This document shows positions 8,015-16,007 of a stretch of DNA of 64,000 bases, in pieces. The position numbers were made by a program, and so were the translations under genes. The DNA lies in contig CAZQAG010000005.1 of NCBI GenBank assembly GCA_964591295.1, forward strand, positions 12,261 through 76,260, read 5' to 3'. The notes below the pieces were generated by a model, which was not told the DNA's origin, made no database searches, and saw nothing but the letters and a program-made list of their open reading frames with translations. Positions within the stretch are counted from its first letter, which is position 1; each line of letters opens with the position of its first letter. This stretch comes from VAXT01 sp964591295. GTDB lineage: Bacteria; Actinomycetota; Thermoleophilia; Gaiellales; Gaiellaceae.

Positions 8015-8834
8015 GCCCGTACGCACGGCCGCCGTCGTCACGCACGGAAACCCCGAGGCGATCGGCGAGGGCCTAGCGCAGCTCGAACGGGTTTCCCGCG
8101 AGGGAGGCGTCGAGCTCTTCTACCCGAAGGACGAGGCCGAGAAGCACGACCGGGCGGACGCGGACTTTCACAAGGTCGACCTCGTGGTGGTGCTCGGCGG
8201 CGACGGGACGATGCTTCGCGCACTCCGGCGGACGCTCGGCACCGGCATGCCGGTCGTGGGCGTGAACTTCGGCGAGGTCGGGTTCCTGACGTCGATCAAG
8301 GCGAAAGCGCTCGAGGACGGCCTGAAGCGTGTATTTGCCGGCGAGTACGTCGTCGCCGAGTTGCCGACCCTCGACATCGAGGCGGGAGCCGAGCGCCACG
8401 CGGCGATCAACGACATCGTTGTCGCGAGCTCGGTCATCGGGCGCATGATCCAGCTCGGCTGGGCCGTCGGCGGCGAAGACCTGGGCGTGGTCCCCTGCGA
8501 CGGTGTCCTCTGCTCGACCCCGTCCGGGTCGACCGGCTACAATCTGTCGAACGGCGGCCCGGTCCTCGTCTGGGGCCTCGAGGCGCAGGTGGTCACCTTC
8601 ATCGCGCCCCACTCGTTGCACGCGAGACCTCTCGTCGTGCCGCGTAGCCGCGACGTCGAGATCGAGAACCGCACGCACGACGTGCCGGCGGCTGTTCTCG
8701 TCGACGGCCGGCCGGTGGGGGAGCTCACAGCCGGCGAGCGTGTCGTCGTCCGGCTAGGCGAGCAGTCGAGCCTTCTGGCGCATCTGCCCGAGGCGACGTT
8801 CTTCCGCCGTTATCGGGAGACCTTTGCTTCGTAG
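7986..8834 (+). CDS. nadK: NAD kinase
   Basis: Phosphorylates NAD to NADP using ATP or polyphosphate. The 282-residue protein shows the GGDGT motif (about residue 74), the NAD-binding NDIVV segment, and TPSGSTGYNLSNGGP (most members read TGSTAYSLSAGG). The last third has HSLHARPLVVP. The ATG at 7986 gives the normal N-terminus (RTAAVVTHGNPEA) but overlaps tlyA by 29 nt; a slightly later start cannot be excluded. Its last bases overlap the TTG of recN. Confidence 0.93.
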   Translation: MTGSETPPAEPVRTAAVVTHGNPEAIGEGLAQLERVSREGGVELFYPKDEAEKHDRADADFHKVDLVVVLGGDGTMLRALRRTLGTGMPVVGVNFGEVGFLTSIKAKALEDGLKRVFAGEYVVAELPTLDIEAGAERHAAINDIVVASSVIGRMIQLGWAVGGEDLGVVPCDGVLCSTPSGSTGYNLSNGGPVLVWGLEAQVVTFIAPHSLHARPLVVPRSRDVEIENRTHDVPAAVLVDGRPVGELTAGERVVVRLGEQSSLLAHLPEATFFRRYRETFAS

Positions 8835-10449
8835 GCTTCGGATCGAGAACCTCGTGCTCATCCGCGAGGCCGATCTCGAGCCTGGCCCAGGCCTCAACGC
8901 GATCACGGGCGAGACGGGAGCGGGAAAGACGATCCTCGCCCAGGCAATCGGCCTCTTGCTCGGAGCCAAGGGCGAGGCCGGCTACGTGGGGCCGGGCGCC
9001 GACGAGGCGTACGTCGAGGCCGAGTTCGAGCTTCGCCCGGGGCTGCTCGAAGAGGAGGGCCTGGAGGCGCTGGCGGAGCTACGGCCCGAGGGGGAGGAGG
9101 GGCTGGTGCTTGCGCGCCGCGTGTTTGCCGACGGTCGCACTCGCGCGTACGCGTGGGGCCGAACCGCCGCTCGTGAGGATCTCGCCGCGGCCGGCGAGCG
9201 GTTGATCGCGATGTCCGGCCAGTTCGAGCAGCGCCGCCTCGCCAGGCCGTCCTACCAGCTCGATGTCCTCGACTCGTTCTCGGGCGACGAGCAGCTCCGG
9301 CTCCGCGCCGAGCTCCGGTCCGCCTGGCGCGAGCTTGGAGCGACCCGCCGGCGCCACGAGGAGCTCGGGCAGGGCGCCGCCGCCGAGGAATCTCGGCTGG
9401 CCGAGCTGCGCGCGCTCGTCGAGGATACGGAGGGCCTCGCCCCGGATGCCGACGGCGCGCTTCGCGGCGAGCGGGAACGGCTTCGGCACGTCAACGAGCT
9501 GGCGCAAGCGGCGAACGACGCTGTGCAGGCGCTCTCGCCCGACGAAGGTGAGGGCGCCGCCGGTCTTGCAGGCCGTGCCGAGCGGACCCTGGGGGCGGTG
9601 GGCGCAATCGCCCCCGAGCTTGCACAGGCGGCCGGGGAGCTCCGAGACGCCGAGCTTCGGCTGAGCGAGACGGCGCTCGAGCTACGGCGATTCCTGGACA
9701 CGCTGGAGGCCGAGCCCGACCGGCTCGAGCAGGTCGAGTCGGAGCTCGAGCGGATCTCCGAGACGAAACGGCGCTTTCGATGCGAGTCGTTTCAGGAACT
9801 CATAGCGCGTGCCGCAGACGCTCGCACCGAGCTCTCGGCACTCGAGGACGGCGCCGATCCGCTGGCTGCCGCCTCGGCCGCGCTCGCGAAGGCCGAGAAA
9901 CGGGTGCAGACGCTGACGAAGAAGCTGGGGGCGAACCGAAGCGCGGCGGCGGGGCCGTTTGCCGATGCCGTCGAGGCCGAGCTCCACGGGATCGGCCTCG
10001 GCGAAGGCGAGTTCCGGGTCGAGCTGCGCGAGCGGGAGCCCGGTCCGACCGGCTCCGACGAGCCCGCCTTTCTCATCCGACCCAACGCCGGGCTTCCCTT
10101 CGCGCCGGTTGCTCAGACAGCCTCGGGCGGGGAGCTGTCGCGGATCGCGCTCGCGATTGCCGCCGTCGCCGGTGGCGAGACAATGGTCTTCGACGAGATC
10201 GACGCCGGGATTGGGGGCCAGACCGCGCACGCAGTCGGCGAGACGCTGCGCCGTCTCGGCGAGCGCACGCAGGTGATCACGATCACGCACCTACCGCAGA
10301 TCGCGAGCGTCGCCGAGCGTCATTTCAGCGTCGAGAAGATCCCCGGCGACCCGACGCACACTCGCATCGAGCGGCTTGACGAAGACAGGCGGCAGGAGGA
10401 GCTCAAGCGGATGCTCGGCGGCCAGGAGTTCCTGCAAACCGTGAGATGA
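8824..10449 (+). CDS. recN: DNA repair protein RecN
   Basis: SMC-like ATPase that acts early in double-strand-break repair. At 541 residues it is close to the family length. Walker A is GETGAGKT (about 30-37). A long central region of helices with Glu/Arg/Leu-rich heptads (about 150-370) forms the coiled coil. The ABC signature is TASGGELSR and Walker B is MVFDEIDAGIGG, followed by the ITHLPQIA switch. The TTG start overlaps nadK and gives the family N-terminus LRRLRIENLVLI. The stop overlaps steA as ATGA. Confidence 0.95.
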   Translation: MLRRLRIENLVLIREADLEPGPGLNAITGETGAGKTILAQAIGLLLGAKGEAGYVGPGADEAYVEAEFELRPGLLEEEGLEALAELRPEGEEGLVLARRVFADGRTRAYAWGRTAAREDLAAAGERLIAMSGQFEQRRLARPSYQLDVLDSFSGDEQLRLRAELRSAWRELGATRRRHEELGQGAAAEESRLAELRALVEDTEGLAPDADGALRGERERLRHVNELAQAANDAVQALSPDEGEGAAGLAGRAERTLGAVGAIAPELAQAAGELRDAELRLSETALELRRFLDTLEAEPDRLEQVESELERISETKRRFRCESFQELIARAADARTELSALEDGADPLAAASAALAKAEKRVQTLTKKLGANRSAAAGPFADAVEAELHGIGLGEGEFRVELREREPGPTGSDEPAFLIRPNAGLPFAPVAQTASGGELSRIALAIAAVAGGETMVFDEIDAGIGGQTAHAVGETLRRLGERTQVITITHLPQIASVAERHFSVEKIPGDPTHTRIERLDEDRRQEELKRMLGGQEFLQTVR

Positions 10450-11591
10450 GCACGCTTCGAACCTTCGTCGAGCACACGGGCCCCGCGCGGCTCGACCGGC
10501 GCACGAAGAACCTCGTCCGCCGGCTCGAGCCCGACGACGTGGCGATCATCGACCACACCGACCTCGACCGCGTTTCGGCCGAGGAGCTGCTCGAGTCGGG
10601 CGTACGCGTCGTCGTGAACGTCGCGTCCTCTCAGACCGGTCGGTTCCCCAACCCCGGCCCGCTGCTCCTCGTCCGCGGCGGCGTGCGCCTGATCGACGCG
10701 CCCGACGCGGACCTCTTCGATCAGGTCTCGGACGGCGAGCTCCTAACTGTCCGCGGAGCGAGCATCTTCCGGAACGGCACGTGCCTCGCTTCGGGCCGCG
10801 CGCTGGAGGCGGAGGAGCTGGCGAGGGCCCTTGCGGAGCAGCAGCGAGGTGTGACCGAGGCGCTCGAAGCGTTTGCGGACAACACGCTACGCCACCTGCG
10901 GGAAGAGGGGCGTTTCCTCACCGAGGGGATCGACTTTCCGGGCCTGAAGACGCGGTTTCGCGACCGCCACGCGCTCGTCGTCGCGCGCGGACCAGGACAC
11001 AAGCGCGACCTCCAGATCGTCCGCCCCTACATCCGTGATTTCAAGCCGGTGCTCGTCGGGGTCGACGGCGGGGCTGACGCGCTCCTCGAGGCCGGGTACG
11101 AGCCGCACGTGATCGTGGGCGACATGGATTCGGTCTCCGACCAGGCGCTCCGCTCCGGCGCCGAGCTGCTCATCCATGCGTACCACGGAGGAGAGGCGCC
11201 TGGCGCCGCCCGCGCGGAGCGTCTCGGCCTGGCGTACGAGATCGTGCCTGCGACCGGGATCAGCGAGGACGTCGCGCTCCTGCTCGCATACGAGAAGGGC
11301 GCCCAGCTGATCGTCGCGGTCGGGACTCACTTCAACATGATCGAGTTCCTCGAGCGCAACCGCGCCGGCATGTCGTCGACGTTTCTCACGCGGCTGAGAG
11401 TGGGGGAGGTGCTGATCGACGCGCGGGGGGTCTCGCGGCTCGTGAGCCGCCAGGTCGGCGTGTGGCCGCTGATCGCCTTCACGGCGGCCGGCCTGGGCGC
11501 GATCACCGCCGCCGTGCTGGTCTCGCCCGACCTCCGCGAGTTGATCGACCTGCTCGGCGCTCGCCTCCTCGACCTCGTCGGATTGCGCTGA
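10446..11591 (+). CDS. steA: SteA-like cytokinetic ring protein
   Basis: A 381-residue protein with an N-terminal actinobacterial domain, a central thiamin-pyrophosphokinase-like fold (GVDGGADALLEAGY, then VGDMDSVSD at about 220) and one C-terminal transmembrane helix (about 340-362). In Corynebacterium, SteA works with SteB at the septum and influences activation of RipA-type peptidoglycan hydrolases; the mycobacterial orthologue follows recN as here. A SteB-like gene lies just downstream after one inserted gene. The kinase-like site is conserved enough that a nucleotide ligand is possible, but no reaction can be assigned. Confidence 0.85.
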   Translation: MSTLRTFVEHTGPARLDRRTKNLVRRLEPDDVAIIDHTDLDRVSAEELLESGVRVVVNVASSQTGRFPNPGPLLLVRGGVRLIDAPDADLFDQVSDGELLTVRGASIFRNGTCLASGRALEAEELARALAEQQRGVTEALEAFADNTLRHLREEGRFLTEGIDFPGLKTRFRDRHALVVARGPGHKRDLQIVRPYIRDFKPVLVGVDGGADALLEAGYEPHVIVGDMDSVSDQALRSGAELLIHAYHGGEAPGAARAERLGLAYEIVPATGISEDVALLLAYEKGAQLIVAVGTHFNMIEFLERNRAGMSSTFLTRLRVGEVLIDARGVSRLVSRQVGVWPLIAFTAAGLGAITAAVLVSPDLRELIDLLGARLLDLVGLR

Positions 11592-11832
11592 ACTCGCTTC
11601 GCTTCGCTTGCTTCACGGGGGAACCCCTGGTTCCCCCGTGGGCCCCCTCCTTGCGACCGGCTTGGCTGGCGAAGGCTCAGTGGGCCGGTAGCCGCGGTCG
11701 CGATTCAACCGCGCGTAGTGGGCCTCCCGCCGGGCAAAGCCCGGCTCCGGCGGCGAGATGGGGGGGTGTTCTCCGAGAGGGGCTTTGAGTGGGGCGACCG
11801 GGGACGCGGCCAAACCGTGACAATCATGGGCA
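11592..11832 (+). other. 241-bp intergenic region with G/C-rich hairpins
   Basis: It begins with a short CGCTT-type repeat, then a strong hairpin at 11614-11640 (listed separately). A second, smaller inverted repeat, CCGGGC-AAA-GCCCGG, lies at 11730-11744, followed by a G-run before 11770. No gene with family features was found. The right end probably carries the promoter of the next gene: GACAAT at 11819-11824 ends 8 nt before GTG 11833. Confidence 0.5.
11614..11640 (+). terminator. Hairpin after steA
   Basis: A perfect 11-bp inverted repeat, CACGGGGGAAC and GTTCCCCCGTG, around the 5-nt loop CCCTG, 22 nt after the steA stop. There is no T-tract, so it may act as a terminator of a high-GC type or as a processing/stability element. 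Confidence 0.5.
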
Positions 11833-12261
11833 GTGCGAATCGAGGCGCAGAGAGAGCTGATCGCTCCCCGCGGTGACGTCTGGGCGCTCCTGGCCGAGCC
11901 GCGTCACCTCTCCGACTGGTGGCCCGAGTACACGACGGTCAGGCCCGATCGGCGCGGCTTTGCCGAGGGCGCGCGCTGGCAGATCACCCGAGGCGGTTCG
12001 CCGGGCTTACTCCGCCGGCCGGGCGGTGAAGGGCTGATCGTCGTGACTGCGGTCGAACCCTCCCTCCGTTTCGCCTGGCACGACCTCCAGCAGCATTTCG
12101 AGGCCGAGATCCGGCTCGAGCCCGCGCCCGACGGCCACACCCGCGCGATGCTCGCCATCGAGGCTTCCCCGTGGCGGCTCGTCGCCGAGGGGCTCCGCCC
12201 GACGCCCCGGAAGGCGCTCGCCCGTCTGCACGCCCTTTGCCAGACTGCGGCCAGTATCTAA
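11833..12261 (+). CDS. SRPBCC (START/polyketide cyclase-like) domain protein
   Basis: A 142-residue single-domain protein with the SRPBCC pattern: an N-terminal strand and helix (ELIAPRGDVWALLAEPRHLSDWWPEY), a central beta-sheet (VVTAVEPSLRFAWHDLQQHFEAEIRLEPAPDG) and a long C-terminal helix. The fold binds hydrophobic ligands in a deep cavity; no ligand or enzyme activity can be inferred. It sits between steA and steB, which are normally adjacent, and its TAA directly abuts the steB ATG, so the two are probably co-expressed. GTG start, 8 nt after GACAAT. Confidence 0.75.
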   Translation: MRIEAQRELIAPRGDVWALLAEPRHLSDWWPEYTTVRPDRRGFAEGARWQITRGGSPGLLRRPGGEGLIVVTAVEPSLRFAWHDLQQHFEAEIRLEPAPDGHTRAMLAIEASPWRLVAEGLRPTPRKALARLHALCQTAASI

Positions 12262-13140
12262 ATGTTCGACCTTCGCTATCACGTGGCCTCGCTTGCGGCG
12301 GTCTTCGTCGCGCTCCTGATCGGGATCCTGGTCGGCGTCGCCATGAGCGGAAAGGTGGACGACGCCGAGAAGCGAAGCCTCGAGAGCGAGGTCAACCGTC
12401 TCGACGCCGAGCTCGACTCGGCTCGTGAGAGTCGCTCGAGGGTGACGAGAGAGCAGAACGCGATCCGCGCGTTCGTCAAGAACGCGTACCCCTCTCTCAT
12501 CGCCGACCGGCTGCGCGGCAAGCGGATCGCGATCCTGTTCGTCGGCACCGTCGACGCCGGCGTCCGGCAGGACATCGAGGGCACGCTTGCGGACGCGGGT
12601 GCGAGCACGCCGGTACGCATGCAGGCTCTCAAGATTCCGATCGAAGCGGAGACCGTCGAGAACAGGCTCACCGGTGACCTCAGGCAATACCGTAGCGCCG
12701 GGCTCGACGAGCTCGGGCGTGCGCTCGCGCGAGAGCTCGTCGACGGCGGGGAGGCGCCGGGCTGGAACGCGCTGACCTCGGTGCTCGTCGTCGAGAAGGC
12801 CGGAAGCTTTCGACGGGTCGCTGACGGTGTGGTCGTCGCGCGAACGGTCGAGCCACAGAAGAACGAGACCGCACAGTTCCTCTCGGGCCTCTATGCAGGC
12901 CTCGCGGACATCGACGTCCCGACGATCGGTGTGGAGACATCGGATGTCAGCCAGTCAGCGGTCGAGGCCTGGAGCGAGGCCGGGCTCTCGACCGTTGACG
13001 ACATCGACGCCCCCGCCGGACGGCTTGCGCTCGCGCTCCTACTTGCGGGAAGCCCCACTGGGAACTACGGGGTGAAAGAGTCGGCCGGCGACGGGATCGT
13101 CCCGCCGGTTGAACCGCTACTCGCCCCGACGAGTGGCTGA
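12262..13140 (+). CDS. steB: SteB/MctB-family copper transporter-like membrane-anchored protein
   Basis: A 292-residue protein beginning FDLRYHVASLAAVFVALLIGILVGV, one N-terminal transmembrane helix (about 7-29). A coiled coil (about 33-75, LESEVNRLDAELDSARESR) and an extracytoplasmic domain follow. This is the architecture of MctB (Rv1698), named for copper efflux in M. tuberculosis, and of corynebacterial SteB, the partner of SteA at the septum. Gene order (recN, steA, one inserted gene, steB, one inserted gene, pyrG) supports the assignment. Which function applies here cannot be decided from sequence. Confidence 0.85.
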   Translation: MFDLRYHVASLAAVFVALLIGILVGVAMSGKVDDAEKRSLESEVNRLDAELDSARESRSRVTREQNAIRAFVKNAYPSLIADRLRGKRIAILFVGTVDAGVRQDIEGTLADAGASTPVRMQALKIPIEAETVENRLTGDLRQYRSAGLDELGRALARELVDGGEAPGWNALTSVLVVEKAGSFRRVADGVVVARTVEPQKNETAQFLSGLYAGLADIDVPTIGVETSDVSQSAVEAWSEAGLSTVDDIDAPAGRLALALLLAGSPTGNYGVKESAGDGIVPPVEPLLAPTSG

Positions 13141-14347
13141 GCCCTCCGCGATCCTCATCGCCGCCCGCGACGAGGATCGGAACATCGCAGCGACGGTCGC
13201 GGCGCTGAGGAACAGGTTTCCGGGGGCCGAGGTGATCGTCGCCGACGACGGGTCACGGGATAGGACCGCGGCCGAGGCGAGACGGGCCGGTGCTCGGGTC
13301 GTCCGGCTTGCACGGCGGGGCAAAGGGCAGGCGCTTACGCTCGCGGAGCGAGAGGCGCCGGCCGGCCCGCTCCTGCTCGCCGATGCCGACCTGGTCGGCG
13401 ATCTGGGACCGCTGGCCGATGCCGATGCCGACCTCGCGATCGCGGTCTTCGCCGAGCGCAAGGGTGGCGGCTTCGGGATCGCGAAGGCCGCCGCGCGGAG
13501 GCTCGTTCGCGCCAGGTCGGGGTTCGTGGCGCGCGAACCGCTCTCGGGCCAGCGGGCGCTTTCGGCCGAGGCGCGGGATCGCTGCTTCCCGCTCGCGGCG
13601 GGCTTCGGCTGTGAGGTGCGGATGACGATCGACGCCGCCGGAGCGGGACTTGCGATCGCCGAGATCGAGCTGCCGCTCTCGCACGAAGCAACGGGCCGCG
13701 ACCTTCGCGGCTTTGCGCACCGGTCGCGCCAGCTGCTCGACGCCGTGCTTGCGTGTGGCCCGCTCGAGGTCAACCATCGCGGGCTGCGCCTGCCGCTCGT
13801 CGGCTGGGCAGTCGGCCTGCGCCGCGACCCCGCCGTCGCCGCGGTCGCCGCCCTCGGTCTCGCGGACGATCTCTGGTCGGGGCCTGAGCGCGGCTTCCGG
13901 GGGCATCTCCAGTCGGGCCGGACGACCGGAGTCCTCAAGCTCGTCGGCATCCCGCTCATCGGCCTCCTCGCCACGCGCAAGGTCTCCGGAGCTCTCCTCG
14001 TCGGGCTGGCCGCGAACTTCGTGAACCAGCTCGACACCCGGCCGGGCCGTGCGCTCAAGGTCTACCTACTCGGAGCGCTCGCGGTCGGCGCGCCGGTCGG
14101 GAGCGCCGTCCTCTTACTTCCATACGATCTTCGCGAGAGGACGATGCTTGGAGACGCAGGGTCAAACGCGCTGGGCGCGATGCTAGGCTTGAGTTCCGTG
14201 AGCTCTCTCACGGGAAAGAGTCGCTGGCTGGCGATCGGTGCGCTGGCCGGCCTGAACCTCCTCGGTGAACGACGCTCCCTCGGCGAGCTGATCGAACGGG
14301 CCCCGGCTCTGCGCGCCGTCGACCGCCTCGGACGGGAGCAATCCTGA
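13133..14347 (+). CDS. GT2 glycosyltransferase fused to MraY/WecA-like membrane segment
   Basis: Residues 1-215 form a GT-A family 2 domain: SAILIAARDEDRNIAATVAAL, VIVADDGSRD with the nucleotide-binding Asp, and LLADADLVGD as the DxD-like site. Residues from about 220 are hydrophobic and carry pieces of the polyprenyl-phosphate GlcNAc/MurNAc transferase family: LADDLW, GFRGHL, a KLVGIPLIG helix, NQLDTRPGRALK and MLGDAGSNALGA. The first transmembrane third of MraY/WecA is absent, so the second part may not be a complete transferase. I chose GTG 13133, 8 nt inside steB, over TTG 13109. The stop overlaps pyrG as CTGA. A role in a lipid-linked envelope glycan is inferred. Confidence 0.75.
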   Translation: MAEPSAILIAARDEDRNIAATVAALRNRFPGAEVIVADDGSRDRTAAEARRAGARVVRLARRGKGQALTLAEREAPAGPLLLADADLVGDLGPLADADADLAIAVFAERKGGGFGIAKAAARRLVRARSGFVAREPLSGQRALSAEARDRCFPLAAGFGCEVRMTIDAAGAGLAIAEIELPLSHEATGRDLRGFAHRSRQLLDAVLACGPLEVNHRGLRLPLVGWAVGLRRDPAVAAVAALGLADDLWSGPERGFRGHLQSGRTTGVLKLVGIPLIGLLATRKVSGALLVGLAANFVNQLDTRPGRALKVYLLGALAVGAPVGSAVLLLPYDLRERTMLGDAGSNALGAMLGLSSVSSLTGKSRWLAIGALAGLNLLGERRSLGELIERAPALRAVDRLGREQS

Positions 14348-15987
14348 GCACGAAGTACGTCTTCGTGACCGGCGGGGTCGTCTCGTCCCTCGGCAAGGGC
14401 ATCACGGCGGCCTCGCTCGGGCGACTGCTCAAAGCGCGCGGGCTGAAGGTCCAGGTCCAGAAGTTCGATCCGTACATCAACGTCGACCCGGGGACGATGA
14501 GCCCGTTCCAGCACGGCGAGGTGTTCGTCACCGAGGACGGGGCGGAGACCGACCTCGACATCGGGCATTACGAGCGCTTCATCGACGAGAACCTCTCTCG
14601 GAACGCGAACCACACGTCGGGCTCGGTCTGGTACTCGGTGCTGCGCAAGGAGCGGAAGGGCGAGTACCTCGGCTCGACGGTGCAGGTGATTCCGCACATC
14701 ACGAACGAGATCAAGGAGCGGATCCGCCGGGTCGCCGAGGCGACCGACACAGACGTCGTCATCAGCGAGATCGGCGGAACGGTCGGCGACATCGAGTCGC
14801 TCCCGTTCCTCGAGGCGATCCGCCAGTTCCGGCGCGAGGTCGGGCAGGAGAACGTGCTCTATCTGCACGTCACATACGTCCCGTTCGTCGATTCGGCCGG
14901 CGAGCTCAAGACGAAGCCGACCCAGCACTCGGTCAACGAGCTCCGCCGCATCGGTATTCACCCCGACATCGTGGTCTGCCGGACGAAGGACGAGCTCTCG
15001 CACGATCTCCGCGACAAGATTGCGCTCTTCGCCGACATCGAGCCCGGTGCGGTCGTGCTCAACCGGGACGTGCCCGACGTGTACCTCGTTCCCGAGGAGC
15101 TGCAGGCCGAGGGCCTCGACGAGCTCGTCGTCCAGAAGCTGGGTCTTCCCGCGGGCACAGCCGAGCTGGGCGAGTGGGCCGAGCTGACCCAGCGCATCGG
15201 CGAGCTCCGAGGCGAGGTGCAGATCGCCCTCGTCGGCAAGTACGTGAAGCTCCACGACGCCTACCTGTCGGTCCACGAGGCGCTGAAGCACGCGGGCATC
15301 CACCACGGGACGAATGTGCGCGTCCGTTGGCTCGACGCCGAGGGCATGTCGCTCGAGGAGACGCGAGCGGAGCTCGAGGAGGTCGACGGCGTGCTCATCC
15401 CCGGGGGGTTCGGCTCGCGCGGCTGGGAGGGAAAGATCCTCGCCTGCCGGGTAGCCCGCGAACAGGAAATCCCGTACCTCGGGATCTGCCTGGGCATGCA
15501 CGTGGCGGTCTCGGAGTTCGCGCGGCACGTCGTCGGCTTCGCAGGCGCAAACTCGACCGAGATGGATCCCGAGACGCCGTACCCGGTGATCGACCTGCTC
15601 CCGGAGCAGAAGGAGATCGAGGATCTCGGCGGCACGATGCGCCTCGGCGCTCAGGCCGTCGAGCTTGCCGAAGGGACGAAAGCCCGGGAGAGCTACGGCG
15701 AGCCGGTCGTCCACGAGCGGCACCGGCACCGCTACGAGGTGAACAACCACTTCCGCGAGCGTCTCGTCGAGGCCGGCCTGGTCGTCTCGGGGACGTTCCA
15801 GGAAGGGCGCCTGGTCGAGATCGTCGAGCTGCCGGATCACCCGTGGTTCGTCGCCAGCCAGTTTCACCCGGAGTTCAAGTCGCGGCCGACGCGGCCCGCG
15901 CCGCTGTTCCGTGAGTTCGTCGGTGCGGCGCTCGGGCGCGCATCCGAGCGAGCCGGCAGCACTGCGCCGCTCGCCACCACCGCGTAG
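14344..15987 (+). CDS. pyrG: CTP synthase
   Basis: Makes CTP from UTP, ATP and glutamine. The 547-residue protein has the synthetase domain with STKYVFVTGGVVSSLGKG at the N-terminus and IGGTVGDIES near residue 140. The class I glutamine amidotransferase domain follows from about 290, with nucleophile Cys in GICLGMH, GGFGSRG, and the His/Glu pair in FHPEFKSRP. Starting at CTG 14344 restores the universal N-terminus, overlaps the previous stop as CTGA, and follows a GGGAG Shine-Dalgarno sequence (14334-14338) by 5 nt. The next usual start in frame, GTG 14365, would remove conserved residues. Confidence 0.95.
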   Translation: MSTKYVFVTGGVVSSLGKGITAASLGRLLKARGLKVQVQKFDPYINVDPGTMSPFQHGEVFVTEDGAETDLDIGHYERFIDENLSRNANHTSGSVWYSVLRKERKGEYLGSTVQVIPHITNEIKERIRRVAEATDTDVVISEIGGTVGDIESLPFLEAIRQFRREVGQENVLYLHVTYVPFVDSAGELKTKPTQHSVNELRRIGIHPDIVVCRTKDELSHDLRDKIALFADIEPGAVVLNRDVPDVYLVPEELQAEGLDELVVQKLGLPAGTAELGEWAELTQRIGELRGEVQIALVGKYVKLHDAYLSVHEALKHAGIHHGTNVRVRWLDAEGMSLEETRAELEEVDGVLIPGGFGSRGWEGKILACRVAREQEIPYLGICLGMHVAVSEFARHVVGFAGANSTEMDPETPYPVIDLLPEQKEIEDLGGTMRLGAQAVELAEGTKARESYGEPVVHERHRHRYEVNNHFRERLVEAGLVVSGTFQEGRLVEIVELPDHPWFVASQFHPEFKSRPTRPAPLFREFVGAALGRASERAGSTAPLATTA

Positions 15988-15995
15988 CGCAGCCC

Positions 15996-16001
15996 TAAGA
16001 T
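15996..16001 (+). promoter_or_regulatory. -10-like TAAGAT box of the M20 peptidase gene
   Basis: TAAGAT ends 6 nt before GTG 16008, in the 20-nt gap after pyrG. Predicts leaderless transcription. Confidence 0.45.
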
Positions 16002-16007
16002 CGCGGG

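Noticed and set aside
11601..11612. Short CGCTT direct repeats as a CRISPR or tandem array
   Set aside because: Only a few copies of a 5-6 nt unit with no spacers; no CRISPR array was found anywhere in the window.
11462..11788. Open plus-strand frame through the steA 3' end and the intergenic gap
   Set aside because: Arg/Pro-rich shadow composition and it runs through the strong hairpin at 11614-11640.
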